In this document: piece after piece, positions 21,889 to 32,005 of the stretch
Numbering within the stretch: position 1 is the stretch's first letter
Layout of the letters: each line of letters starts with the position of its first letter
Assembly (NCBI GenBank): GCA_946811695.1
Contig: OX328125.1
Location: 97,441,710 to 97,505,709, forward strand
Length of the DNA: 64,000 bases
Direction of reading: 5' to 3'
Source: Gonocerus acuteangulatus
Taxonomy: Eukaryota > Arthropoda > Insecta > Hemiptera > Coreidae
Program-made: the position numbers and the translations under genes
Notes under the pieces: model-generated
What the model was told of the DNA's origin: nothing
The model's database searches: none
Seen by the model: the letters and a program-made list of their open reading frames with translations, nothing else

Positions 21889-22390
21889 GGGGGGGGGCAC
21901 ATTTTTGGCAAAGAACGAATCATCCAAAAAGAAATTCGTTCAGCTGGCCAAACGGTGAATGCCGCATTCTACTTGGGAGTTCTCGATCGTTTTTTACTGC
22001 GCATCCAGTACGTTAGGTCAAAGATATTTCAGACCAGAAAGTTTTTTTACTGCAGGACAATGCACCATCGACAATTTTTGACTCGGCGTGGCGTGACAGT
22101 TTTGCAACGTCCACCGTACTCTCCAGATCTGGCGTCTGCTGATTTTTTTTTTCTTTTTTACACGTCTTAAGCAGGCCTTAAAGGGGTCACGGTTTGCGGA
22201 TATTGAGGAGGTCTAGAACCATGTGACGGCTAATCTGACAACGATTCCACATCAACAAATCAAAAATTATCCAAACGTTTTCTAGCGTTATATGAAGGTT
22301 GTCAGAAGTGCGTTGTGACAGGTGGAGAGTATTTTGAAGCTCCTGGGACAATGCCATTTTTTCAGGAATAAAATAAGTGATATACAATTT
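21889..22390 (+). pseudogene. Mariner transposase relic (C-terminal half)
   Basis: Plus-strand frames read ERIIQKEIRSAGQ-like sequence, then TMHHRQF and [16 protein letters not shown]. The latter corresponds to the third catalytic Asp region of mariner ([15 protein letters not shown] in intact families). A ...GCVTACGG-type downstream region decays into the usual C-terminal ERCIEREGDYFE area near 22330-22380. Several frameshifts and stops are present. The N-terminal half is missing; a C/G-run (21888-21897) marks the 5' break. Confidence 0.7.
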
Positions 22391-22543
22391 TGTTTTACTT
22401 TTTACTAAAAACTGTGAGATTTTTATTCGGCGAGAAAATGGTTAACAAAAAGGTGTTTTGTGATCAGAACTATTAAAACAATTGAAAAGCAATATTAGAG
22501 CAGTATTCTTCAACTAATTATTATAAAAAAATGTTAGTTCAAA

Positions 22544-22643
22544 CGCAATTGAACACCTTCGGTTTTGAGGGGTTTTCCCTCTCGGCACCACTGTGCGGAG
22601 TGCCTCGACATCTACAGGAGTCTACAGTAAGGAAAGGCTTAAG
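22544..22643 (-). mobile_element. TTAA-type element end, remnant 1
   Basis: On the minus strand it begins TTAAGCCTTTCCTTACTG, followed by GACTCCTGTAGATGTCGAGG. The same start is found at 30560 (minus) and at 43607 (plus). The TTAA is the expected piggyBac-type target. The element interrupts a pogo/Tigger-like reading frame. Confidence 0.55.
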
Positions 22644-22796
22644 ATGTGTGCTCCGTTGAATTCCAAATTCTCTGGCAATAACAGCCAATCTACTTTCTAC
22701 TTCGTGAATTATTTTTAACTTATAGCTAATTGACAAATGTTGTAACTTTCGTGGAGCCATCACGAACTCTGGACGAATAACCAACTGACTGCTCAT
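22644..22796 (-). pseudogene. pogo/Tigger-like transposase N-terminus, broken
   Basis: The minus-strand frame starting at 22760 reads MAPRKLQHLSISYKLKII, then VIAREFGIQRST. This is the N-terminal helix-turn-helix of CENP-B/pogo-type transposases (KLKII..E..S, AREFGI..ST). Coding sequence stops at the TTAA element boundary at 22643. No DDE domain is found nearby, so this is a fragment. Confidence 0.5.
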
Positions 22797-22888
22797 GGAT
22801 AAAGGACGAAGGTAAATATTGACAGGAAACAGGAAATTAAATAGACATCTTAAGTTAGCCTGAAATCGACTAATTGAGGTGACATTTA

Positions 22889-23003
<115 letters not shown>

Positions 23004-23124
23004 TAAAGACATGGACCGTCTGAAGAAGCAGAATGTGATTTCTGCGAAATATTACGCAGATAAATCGACCGCTGGAGAATGCCGTACTAACACAAATAAT
23101 TCTACCCAGCGAAGAAACCTTAAA

Positions 23125-23128
<4 letters not shown>

Positions 23129-23206
<78 letters not shown>
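23129..23206. repeat. (TA)n microsatellite
   Basis: Pure TA run that abuts the left terminal repeat of the foldback element at 23207. Confidence 0.95.
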
Positions 23207-23209
<3 letters not shown>

Positions 23210-23757
23210 TAAAACTGAAGGAGAATGTCCTCAGCACCGATTTTCTTCAAAGTTTGCACTATAACGTATTTTGATGCACTAAACACGAATCCGTTGAAAA
23301 AAAAAAAAGTTGCTCGCAACTAGGAAAGAAGTTATTTAAAAAAAAAGTTCACTGTTATGAAGGTTAGGGAAGACTGCCTTGGACGACTTTTGGGCATGGA
23401 ATTCTTTTCATTTCTGCAAGTTGGATTGACTAGGGGTTTTGATGTTTTCTTGAGCGAGCGGAAACGCATAGCACGTATGCCCAAAAGCGACAGTTTACGA
23501 CCAAGTCAGCTACCACAGGTGAGTCTAAATTTCAATTACACTTCGTCATTAAGGACTATTGCGCAGGCGCGTGTTTACATATAAGCTGTTTACCCCGTCT
23601 TTTATAACCTCCATAACAGTCAACTTTAGTGCTTAATAACTTCTTTCCTAGTTGCGAGCAACTTTTTTTTTCAACGGATTCGTGTTTAGTGCATCAAAAT
23701 ACGTTATAATGCAAATTTTGAAGAAAATCGGTGCTGAGGACACTCTCCTTCAGTATT
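23207..23757. mobile_element. Foldback element with ~150-bp terminal inverted repeats
   Basis: Left arm 23207-23362 (GGTAAAACTGAAGGAGAATG ... AACTAGGAAAGAAGTTATT) is the reverse complement, with few differences, of right arm 23609-23757 (AATAACTTCTTTCCTAGTTG ... CTCCTTCAGTATTACC). The 246-bp middle has an open frame without known domains and the GAGCGAGCGGAAACGCATAGCA-type motif (shortened) shared with 13690-13830. Flanking bases are TATA on the left and ATA on the right, compatible with a TA target. Confidence 0.85.
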
Positions 23758-24086
23758 ACCATACATTTTAATCGGGGTCATTGTAGATATCTTCTCAAAT
23801 TCTTTTATGAGTTCTGCCTCAATAGCTAGATTTCTTCGGAAAATTAAATGTCTTGACATCACTAGCGCTTGTAAACGGAGTGTGAGAAAAGATCAAACTG
23901 ATTTCTTGATGCACATTCGGTCATTCTCGCATATATTGTCAATGTTTATAACCTTCTAGCTACCTTTCTTAGGTGTACAATTCAAACTAATACTTGGGCT
24001 TTTAAAATATGAGTACTTGTTTTGTGTTGTTTTTGTGAAGTTATTCGTATTGAACTTTTATATAAACGTCACAATTATAGCATGAA
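23758..24086. other. ARL6IP4: Region upstream of ARL6IP4
   Basis: AT-rich sequence that should contain the promoter and 5' UTR. No TATA box or initiator is convincing. CACAATTATAG just before the start could also serve as a splice acceptor for an untranslated first exon. Confidence 0.3.
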
Positions 24087-24605
24087 ATGAAAAGAAGTCA
24101 TTCTGAAGGCGAAACCAGTAAAAAACGGAGGAAAAGTTCAGAGACAAGTTCAACTTCTGAAGATGAAGATAAAATAAAGTCAAAGAAAAAATTTGAAAAG
24201 AAGAAACGTCGGCAATCAGTATGTAGTAGTAGTGATAGCAATTCTGAATCTAGAAAAAAGAAGCACAAGCGAAAAAAAAGTAAGAAACATAAGAAAGAAA
24301 TGAAGAAAAGTAAGGATAAAAAGAGGAGAAAATCGCCGGAAACTTTAGTAGGACCAGAAATACCTGAAGAGCTATTGCAGAAAAGTAAAAGCATGGCTCC
24401 TATGACAAAAGAAGAGTGGGAAAAACAGCAAAGTGTTGTGAAAAGAGTTTATGATGAAGAGACAGGAAGACATAGGCTGATCAAGGGCACTGGTGAAGTA
24501 TTAGAGGAGATAGTTTCTAGAGACATGCATAAGGAAATAAACAAGCAGGCGACTCTAGGTGACGGCAACTATTTCCAATCACAGCTATCGGGTCAGCGAA
24601 TGTGA
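24087..24605 (+). CDS. ARL6IP4: ARL6-interacting protein 4 / SRp25-like nuclear protein
   Basis: A single open frame of 172 residues. Residues 1-88 are low complexity: Ser/Glu/Asp patches alternate with Lys/Arg runs ([15 protein letters not shown] at about 56-70), typical of SR-like nuclear and nucleolar proteins. Residues 89-166 are the conserved family block: [62 protein letters not shown]. In animals ARL6IP4 (SRp25) is a splicing-associated nuclear speckle/nucleolar factor that binds ARL6. The family function is known; the role here is inferred. The start is the second ATG, because the first (24082) opens a two-codon ORF, ATGAAATGA, that overlaps it. The gene has no intron in the coding part, so a functional retrocopy cannot be excluded, but the frame is intact. 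Confidence 0.9.
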   Translation: MKRSHSEGETSKKRRKSSETSSTSEDEDKIKSKKKFEKKKRRQSVCSSSDSNSESRKKKHKRKKSKKHKKEMKKSKDKKRRKSPETLVGPEIPEELLQKSKSMAPMTKEEWEKQQSVVKRVYDEETGRHRLIKGTGEVLEEIVSRDMHKEINKQATLGDGNYFQSQLSGQRM

Positions 24606-26705
24606 TTAATTATATCAAGTAGTATGCAGGGATTGAATTTAATTTTGATTTTGAATTATAGAAAAAGTCAGGGCTCTATTGGAACTATTTCACTCAGAAA
24701 ATAACTCTCGTTTCTTGGGCAGTATATTTTTTTCTCAAAGTAAAACTCATCTGTCATCCTTATTGTTAGAGCAGTTTTCATCCGTATTTATGGTTCTCAT
24801 AGGAACAATTGCCGAGATCTTTGGCTTCCATGGTTCTATATTATGCTATCTTCAATGTGAAAAAAATCATGGTGTCACTGTCATTGTATTAAATGTGTTA
24901 AACAGAATTATTGTATTTGTCTTAAGAACATGTAAAGAATAATAGTAATAGTAGGTTTTATCTCAAATGTTCTTGGGCTTAAACTGAACAAATAATCATA
25001 GGCGTCGACTTTAAAAAAAAAGGATATATCCAAATGTACAACTTTTCAGGGGACACAAAAAACGTCTTAAGCTAGACAGATAATTCCTTTTGAAAAGTAA
25101 TGTTTCTGAGGTCACGCTAACATTCATTTCCTTGTTTTTGATGAAATTTAATGAATTTAAAAAAAAAAAAAGTTTTTGCCGTGAAAAACATAAGTTTTTA
25201 GAAAAAAAAGTTATTTTGTTGAAAAAGTAGATTTAACCCATTTTGAAAGTCATTGCCTCAAATTTTCTATTGTTTGTTAAGGAACTCTAGAATTTCAGAA
25301 CTCTAATAATGACACACAATTTTAATAATCATGTTAGTAATGTCATAGAAAACAAAAAAAAAAAAAACTTCATTAATAAACAAAAATCAAAATTTTAAAT
25401 GCTGTACACCAATAGCACTTGAGTTCAGTTAAAAACAAAACTAAGCCAGGCAAGTTTCAGCTTTGAATGAAGAAAAAAGAAGTTTATCATTGTGAACTTT
25501 GGGCCTTTAGAAGATAAAAACTTTAGGCAGACAAAACTCAATGAGTTCTCTTTTGAGGAACAAAAGAAAACCTAATAACTCAAGAAACATGAGTTATTTT
25601 CTAAATGATATTGTTACCTTCAAGATCTGATCTGATATTATTTGTATCAAAAATTAAGGTCTCCACCAAAACAGTTACTTTGCGAGTCTATGTATAACCG
25701 CCTCTGAGGTGTCTTTTTGAGAATTTAGCATTTTTGTGCTTGAGGTGTGGAGATCTGAGGTTTTCGTATCAATGTCGTCTGATTCGATTTATGCTGATTA
25801 AATTCAATCCCTAGACACTCCATATTCAACTTTTCTCTTGTCTAGTGACTAGTTAGTGCAACACATCTATTAGAGCTACAAGAACTGAAATTGCCTCCAC
25901 TTTTTAAAAACTTTATTTTTAAGCACTGAGTGCTTTCATGATCACTGCCTCATCATCAGTGCACAGCTATAGCTCGAAGTACTCTATTCTGACACAGAAT
26001 ATGGACCTTATTATGTAGTGAATCACCAACGTTTTGTTTCTTATCTCATTATTAAAATGTATATTATTGTATCATTATCTCATTATTAAAAGTGATTTGT
26101 TTCGTTTCATTTAATCCAAGATATTATAATGATTATTGTTATAATCCACAATATCATCATAATTATGCTGTATATCATCAGTAATGATAGAGGATGTAAA
26201 AAGAAAACAATAAAAGTATATAAATTTTTTTTTATTAAAAACAAATGATAGAAATGCATTGAGAAGCACACATTTGACTTATTGTTGTTTTTTCCTTACT
26301 ACTGCAAAATTTTATTGTCAATATTTTCATATTTTTTGTTTAGTTTTCAATTTGGAGCCTTCTTATTTTAATATGTTTTGCAGAAAAATATAATTGTGAT
26401 AACTCCTAGACATTCTGCATTTTATTAAGGAGATTTTAAAAGGTGTTTGGGAGACAGATTTAACAAAACTGATATGGCGGAACATCTAAATGATATCTGG
26501 TTAATTGTTTTTCCCCAGTATAAAGTCTAAATTTCACTCGGTCATAAGTATCAAATGTACACAAAAAAAGCATAGATTTGTATTTATAGTGTTTGTAAGA
26601 ATCTTGTTGATGAAATGTTAATAGTTATGATAACGGTCATAAATTAGTTCTAATGAAGCCAACTGGCATTTATATACTCATTTATACAAAAGATTATGGA
26701 TTCTA
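24606..26705. other. ARL6IP4 3' flank and intergenic AT-rich DNA
   Basis: Probably includes the 3' UTR; an AATAAA lies at about 25374, but the true cleavage site is unknown. Several A-runs (25018, 25160, 25354). 26040-26100 has a repeated TATCTCATTATTAAAA. No other gene recognised. Confidence 0.35.
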
Positions 26706-27207
26706 CAGGGTTGGCCAATGAAACAGGATGATTAAATAAAGTAATTGTTAGTTAAAACAAATTTATTTTAATACTTTCTTACAAAGTGATTGAATGAACA
26801 AGAAATGGCACAGGGTCGTGTCATTTCTCCTAAGGGGAATATCCCGTGGCCCCCTCAATGCCTGATTTGACTGCGACTTTTTTTTTATGGAGATACCTCA
26901 AAAGAAAAGTGTTTCAAGCAGATCCACCTACCACCATTCAAGCCCTGAAGTAACGAATGGTGGACAAGATTGCAGCAATATAAGTCAACATGCTGTGAGA
27001 GGTGATACTAAACCTCCAGACCAGGCTCCAGGTATGCCTTAACTACAATGGAAGACATTTGGTAGGCCTAGTGTTCAGAAAATAATCTTTTTTGTATTGT
27101 ACTCTTAATGGCAAGTCTTGTTCTTTCAATCACTTATTAAGAAAAGATTATTTTTTTTTCAACAAAAATTACTTTATTTAATTATCCTGTTTCATTGGCA
27201 GGCCTTG
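26706..27207 (+). mobile_element. Internally deleted Tc1/mariner-superfamily element
   Basis: Terminal inverted repeats of about 45 bp (CAGGGTTGGCCAATGAAACA at left; reverse complement CAAGGCCTGCCAATGAAACA at right) sit between TA dinucleotides. The interior plus strand, in shifting frames near 26830-27070, reads WPPRSPDLTACDFFLWGYL-like sequence with one codon altered, then LQTRLQVCLNYNGRHL. This is the C-terminal catalytic region of IS630/Tc1/mariner-type transposases common in insects. The N-terminal half is missing, so the copy is dead. Confidence 0.75.
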
Positions 27208-27400
27208 TATATCATCAGCAATGAATTAACTATCCAAACATTCAAGAGTAACCTGAAATACGGCATATGTTTTCTTTATTATCCTAATGTCCGTGGCATA
27301 TAAATGTTTCTATTTTTATTATGCCTCCTTAAACTTTCTATAAAAGTGTAATTAGATCCAGTAAATAATAAAATTAATCAAGAATGTAGGTAGACAATAT

Positions 27401-27611
27401 TTATTTAAATTTTAACGTCCATTTATTATTAACTACGAATTTTAGGACGGGTTATCTATAGGTTACCACCCTTTTCTAGCCAGGATAGGGGTGATGCCTT
27501 TTCTTTTTTTCTAAAGAAAAGCCACCACCCCTAGTGGGAATCGAACCCACGACCTTTGGCACGGAGTGTTAAGTGCTCACGCCTTAACCCTCATGGCCAT
27601 CGGGTCTCCGA
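27401..27611 (-). mobile_element. tRNA-derived SINE, family 2 (SINE2a)
   Basis: On the minus strand: GGAGACCCGATGGCC head, B box GGTTCGATTCCC, body with GGCTTTTCTTTAG and GGTGGTAACCTATAG, and tail TAATAATAAATGGACGTTAA followed by TTTAAATAAATA. A 10-bp duplication, TAGACAATAT, flanks it at 27391-27400 and 27612-27621. At least four more copies occur in the window. Confidence 0.88.
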
Positions 27612-27639
27612 TAGACAATATAACAAGAGGATAAAATGA

Positions 27640-28140
27640 ATGAACATAAGATTAGTTGTAGGGCTATAACTTTTTCCGTCTTTTCATCTTCTTTTGCTTA
27701 TTAGCCTGGAGGAACAGTCTCAGCCTATTGCACGCTGCGTCTTGACATTGGTTTCATTTCACATCTACGCCATTGTGCTGTCTGGCTGGTCCAAGTCTTT
27801 CTACGTAGTCCATGTACATCAGCCTTAGCTTGGCTCTTGATCGCCTTCACAGTGATCTTCTTTCCAGAAAATACTTTGCGTTCCTTCTATTACCCATATG
27901 GTATACATTACCAAACCATTTCAGATGGCAATAATATACAAATTGCTTAAATTACTTTACACTATCACTATTAGTATCTCCTTTAACACCATCTTCTTGT
28001 TGTATCTAGGACTATTCTACTGCTCCTCATTTGTATGGGAGTTGTCTCACTTGTGCACTTGTTGAGGGCAGTCCGACTCTCAGTACCATACAGGAGAGTA
28101 GGGAGGATTACTGTTTTGAATAAAACTATTTTCATTTTCT
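27640..28140 (-). pseudogene. RTE-like LINE reverse transcriptase C-terminal relic
   Basis: Minus-strand frames read KTVILPTLLYGTESRTAL near 28130-28070. Further along they read WFGNVYHMGNRRNAK and RAKLRLMYMDYVERLGPARQ near 27910-27780. This order (ILPTLLYGxE, then WxGHVxRM, then GRPRxxWxDxVxxD) is the C-terminal signature of RTE-like and related LINE reverse transcriptases. Stops and a frameshift break it. It is truncated at both ends. Confidence 0.7.
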
Positions 28141-28599
28141 TCACAACTTCCTGTTGTTACGCAAATAGAAAAAAATACACCATTGCCTTACTCTATTTAG
28201 AACCTGAAGATTCTTCCTTTGCTGTTAAACTTTTTTTTTTACTCAAGAAAACAAGAATAAATACTTATGAGTTGTCAGTTCAGTCATCTAAGAATAAAAC
28301 CATCTGTTCATCAGAGGTCAGTACAAAATTTCCTCGATGACAGAATAATAACTAAAAACTTGTCTCTCATGAAATTACCAAAGAATTGCCATCCCAAACA
28401 TGATAATTCCAGCAGCCACATACAAGTTGAATACGCCAGTTCTCATAAGATCACTGAAGTTCAGCAATGACAGGCTGGTCAGTACTTGAATGGGTGACTG
28501 CCTTTTAAAAAGCACATGCCATTGGCCAATACATGGCGTCAGCCTGTAGATATTCTCGTGCTATAGTCTAGAAGTTGAAAAATCATAAATATATACATA

Positions 28600-29085
28600 T
28601 CAGGTCATCCCATAAGTAATGTCGGTTTTTAATATTCTGTCTGTTTATGTTCCCTCCTTTTCAATTTATTTTAGTTTACTATATCATTAAATACTCTTCT
28701 ATTTATCATGTTTTGGATGGTGAAACTTATTTATTCTGTGCTGAAATTTCATTTGAAATGGATCTCCCAAGACACCACTCACGCCATGTTATGCTTTGGG
28801 AATTCGACAAAGGAGAAAATGCTGCTTCAACTTATCAGAAACTTGTAGAAATATATGAGAAAAATGTCATTATTGATCAACAAGTGCAGCGGCGGTTTAA
28901 ATGATTTCAAGCAGGGAACTGCAAGCTTGAAGACGAGCCTCGTACAGGTCGACCAACAGATAACACACTCCTGCAGGCTACTGCAAAAGAAAATCCTCTT
29001 GTAACAGTTGAAGACCAAGCAGAAAAACTTATATATATTCATATTCAGAGGATAAAGCATGTTGCTTCCCAGTAATAATTAGTTC
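28600..29085 (+). pseudogene. Mariner transposase 5' fragment
   Basis: A mariner-style left end (TCAGGTCATCCCATAAGTAA, then TGTCGGTTTTTAA) is followed at 28758 by a frame starting MDLPRHHSRHVMLWEF. It continues GENAASTYQKLVEIYEKN, a stop, then FQAGNCKLEDEPRTGRPTDN. This is the N-terminal helix-turn-helix region of mariner transposases (W/[21 protein letters not shown]). Sequence is lost after about 29085, before any catalytic Asp. TA precedes the left end. Confidence 0.75.
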
Positions 29086-30511
29086 TTGGGCGGTGTTTTT
29101 AGGTTACATCTTCATTATTGATATCAAATCTGCCGTAGTACCAACATCTTAAAAAATGAGAGTTCTTCCTCTTAAAGTATAACCAAGTTGCCTTCAAATG
29201 TTACTTTCGTCTTCATGAAGAACAAATAATAAATATTATCGGGAAAATGTTGACCTGTAATTGGTATAGGATAATTGATTGTACATGTATAAAAATATTT
29301 TTTGTCAAATAATCAATATCACAATTAAGACACGAACAAGGCATTGTTTCTTTCTTTTTATTTCTATATTATTGAATTTGATTCATTAGGAGTCATCTTT
29401 TATATCATCAAAGCACAAGCATAAGTCTTGCTAAATGAACTAGGAATTCACTCATGAAGCGTGATAAAGTAGTTCGTAAACTTGCTGAATAAGAGTAAAA
29501 AATAGGCTCGGTATTCGACCTTCCTGAGTACGCAGACTTTCTCTCAAGCATTAGTTGTGTCCGGATGTACAATCATTTGCAAAGATTCAACATTTTCTTT
29601 GGATAAAGGGAAAGATGGAATCTCAGTAAAATATTGTACACAAACACAGACGCCGCTAGAGAACCAAGTGCTATAGAATCCATCTAAGTTGAGTTTCCTG
29701 GCGGGTAGAAAGTAAAGGGAGCTCTGTTGTGGCACAACTTCTGACACTAATCCTCTCCTATTTGTCTTCTCGAACATTAATCAGTCAGTTTAATGTTATA
29801 ATGTTTGGCATACTTCTAAAAACTAATAGAAATTTCTGAATAATTTCTTCCAGCTATTTTCATTAACCTTTAGCTTATGGTGGATAGCGCAGGCTGGCCG
29901 ACCCTGTAGTACTGCGATCTATCTACCTGGCTGGGCCCCTGTTACAAAGCTATTCTCGCCCTTCTCTCTCTGTGCATGAAAACGTTCCACATAATTTCCT
30001 CCCTTAATATTTCAAATTGTAGGTACACTTTATTTTATAATTTATTTACGTTTTCTTTTTAGCTCTAAATATTTAGGTTTAATTATGTAATTATATGCTC
30101 CTGTAAATTTTTTTATAGTCAATATATTTTAATACATTTTTTTTTTATGCTATAGGTACTAATCAATGAAGCTAAATAAATAAATAGCCTATTTTTTATT
30201 AAAACAAAAAAAAATCCATCCTCCTTTTCGATTTGGACCTAACATTGGCGGTGTTAATTTTTTCTAGCTGGACCCGGTGTCCCTTATCCCTAGCTTCCTC
30301 GTCACAAAATGTTAATTCCCCTGACAACTAGTGATGAAAGAAATAGCTAAAGCTTCCCTCAGTCCTTGCTTAATAGGCCCAAGATCGAACTCCTGCAAAA
30401 GGCAGCCCTAGGGGGCCGGTAAACGAGAGAGGAGGGTCGGACAGATGTATAAATCCTTCGTGCTGAGGGCCCTGCAGCTCTTGTCTGCTAGTAAAGTCCT
30501 TCGTTCCAGGG
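29086..30511. other. Intergenic, no gene recognised
   Basis: Contains a slightly GC-richer stretch at 29880-29960 and at 30360-30500 that may belong to mobile elements. No conserved frame. Confidence 0.35.
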
Positions 30512-30560
30512 GCATGGCGCGCCTCGACTTCTACAGAAGTCTTTTGTAAGGAAAGTGTTA
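30512..30560 (-). mobile_element. TTAA-type element end, remnant 2
   Basis: On the minus strand it begins TTAACACTTTCCTTACAAA, followed by GACTTCTGTAGAAGTCGAGG, nearly the same as the ends at 22643 and 43607. The opposite end was not located with confidence. Confidence 0.5.
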
Positions 30561-31060
30561 ATATTGAATGTTCTTTTCTAAAACTAATTCTACCATGTCA
30601 AGTAAACTGGGTAGAGACAGAGACGTCCACTCTGACCAAAAACATAATTGCAACAATATAAAAATTTATGAAAACAAAGAGAGTGGTCCAATATATGTTT
30701 CCTCTGATATTTAATGACTTTCCTAGACTACTGGTACTTTTAAACACACTTTGAGGGGAGGGGGATGAAGCAGTAGAGAGGGGTGATGCAACTTGTTTGG
30801 AAACTCCAACCAAGAAACGACCAAGAAATGAAGCAAAAGTAAATATTGATAGCTTTGAAAGCCATTCACAGACAAATGCTTAATTTTCAATTATTTTAAA
30901 TGCAGATGTTAATTTCAGTGTGAAAGACGCATTGAATTAAATGCCATATAATTTATGAAATACTTTATAATAGCCAACGGCCATAGCCACGTTGAATGCA
31001 CTGGTTCTCATAGATCACGAAGCAACGTCGGGCGTTGCAGACAGGCCACGTGCTGTTGGC
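30561..31060. other. Intergenic, no gene recognised
   Basis: Nothing recognised beyond scattered A/T runs. Confidence 0.3.
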
Positions 31061-31061
31061 A

Positions 31062-31121
31062 TTATAAAAGGGTGGTAACCTATAGATAGCCCAGCGCTAA
31101 AAGCCAATTAGTTGATGCACC

Positions 31122-31170
<49 letters not shown>
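31062..31170 (+). mobile_element. Mosaic SINE fragment with long A-tail
   Basis: AAGGGTGGTAACCTATAGAT is the 3' body of SINE family 2, but the sequence ends GATGCACCGTTAAAAA with a 46-base A-run, the tail of SINE family 1. It is either a hybrid SINE or two overlapping insertions. Confidence 0.55.
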
Positions 31171-31173
<3 letters not shown>

Positions 31174-31358
31174 TTATAATACATAGGACATTGTACGCCA
31201 GTGACACTGTTTTCAAATCTTCATGTTTTAGAAAATATTTGATTCCAGAATCTCCCATTTTACGAAAGCATAAAACAGGCAATGTAGCCAATCATAAAAT
31301 TGGAGTTTCTCCAAGCGAGTTAAATTTTTCTAAAAAATAAACATTTTAAAACTTATGA

Positions 31359-31364
31359 TTTATT
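31359..31364 (-). terminator. DTWD2: Candidate DTWD2 poly(A) signal
   Basis: AATAAA on the minus strand, about 370 bases after the DTWD2 stop codon. It is the nearest canonical hexamer noticed downstream. Confidence 0.35.
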
Positions 31365-31729
31365 TTTCAAATGGCCAAAAAGATTTGATTGAGAAGCATG
31401 ACCTCTACCTCAGAAGAATAAAATATCTGAGCCAAATACTCTGAAGAAGGTAACATCATTTTTTTCTCAGATAAAAGCTTTGTTAATTGAGCACATACAA
31501 AAAAAAAAAAAAAAAAAAAAAATTCATCTAGACTTAAAAATAAACAAGAATAACATTTTTTCTTGTACACGATTGTTCCTGGTTGTGCTAGATTAGTTGA
31601 GGTTTGGATAGGGGGAAATGAGAGGGAAAAGGTTGTACAAGCTCTCTTCCCCTAAAGGAAAATTCAACTTACATGGACTCTTCCAGGGCGGATTAGATAA
31701 ATAATTATCTATTAAATTAAAAACATTTG

Positions 31730-32005
31730 CTAATCGAATTCCTTTAGAAACCTGCTTAATCTCTTTCCGATCCTCCTAGGATATGTATTAGTCTTGACCC
31801 GTAATTCAGTGCTGTCATGCACTACAGCTCCATGATTGAGCTGGTAACCGCAGAGAGCCCTCAGTGGCCGAAGAAGGCTCGTTCGATAATTAACTCCTTC
31901 TAAAACAGAGAGAGCTTCTGCTGCAGTTTCTAACGTCGACAGGCAACCTTCTGTGGGCTGGCTCCGAATAACGTATTCACTTTTGTTCTTTACGAGAAGT
32001 TTTAC
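31730..32005 (-). CDS. DTWD2: DTWD2 coding exon 4
   Basis: Residues 157-247 plus TAG. Acceptor TTGCAG. Carries the [11 protein letters not shown] segment and the C-terminal helix region. Confidence 0.92.
   Translation of the reverse strand, partial: VKLLVKNKSEYVIRSQPTEGCLSTLETAAEALSVLEGVNYRTSLLRPLRALCGYQLNHGAVVHDSTELRVKTNTYPRRIGKRLSRFLKEFD

Noticed and set aside
24098..24394. 98-codon ORF on the minus strand
   Set aside because: Antisense shadow of the Lys/Ser-rich part of ARL6IP4; Leu/Phe-rich by complementarity.
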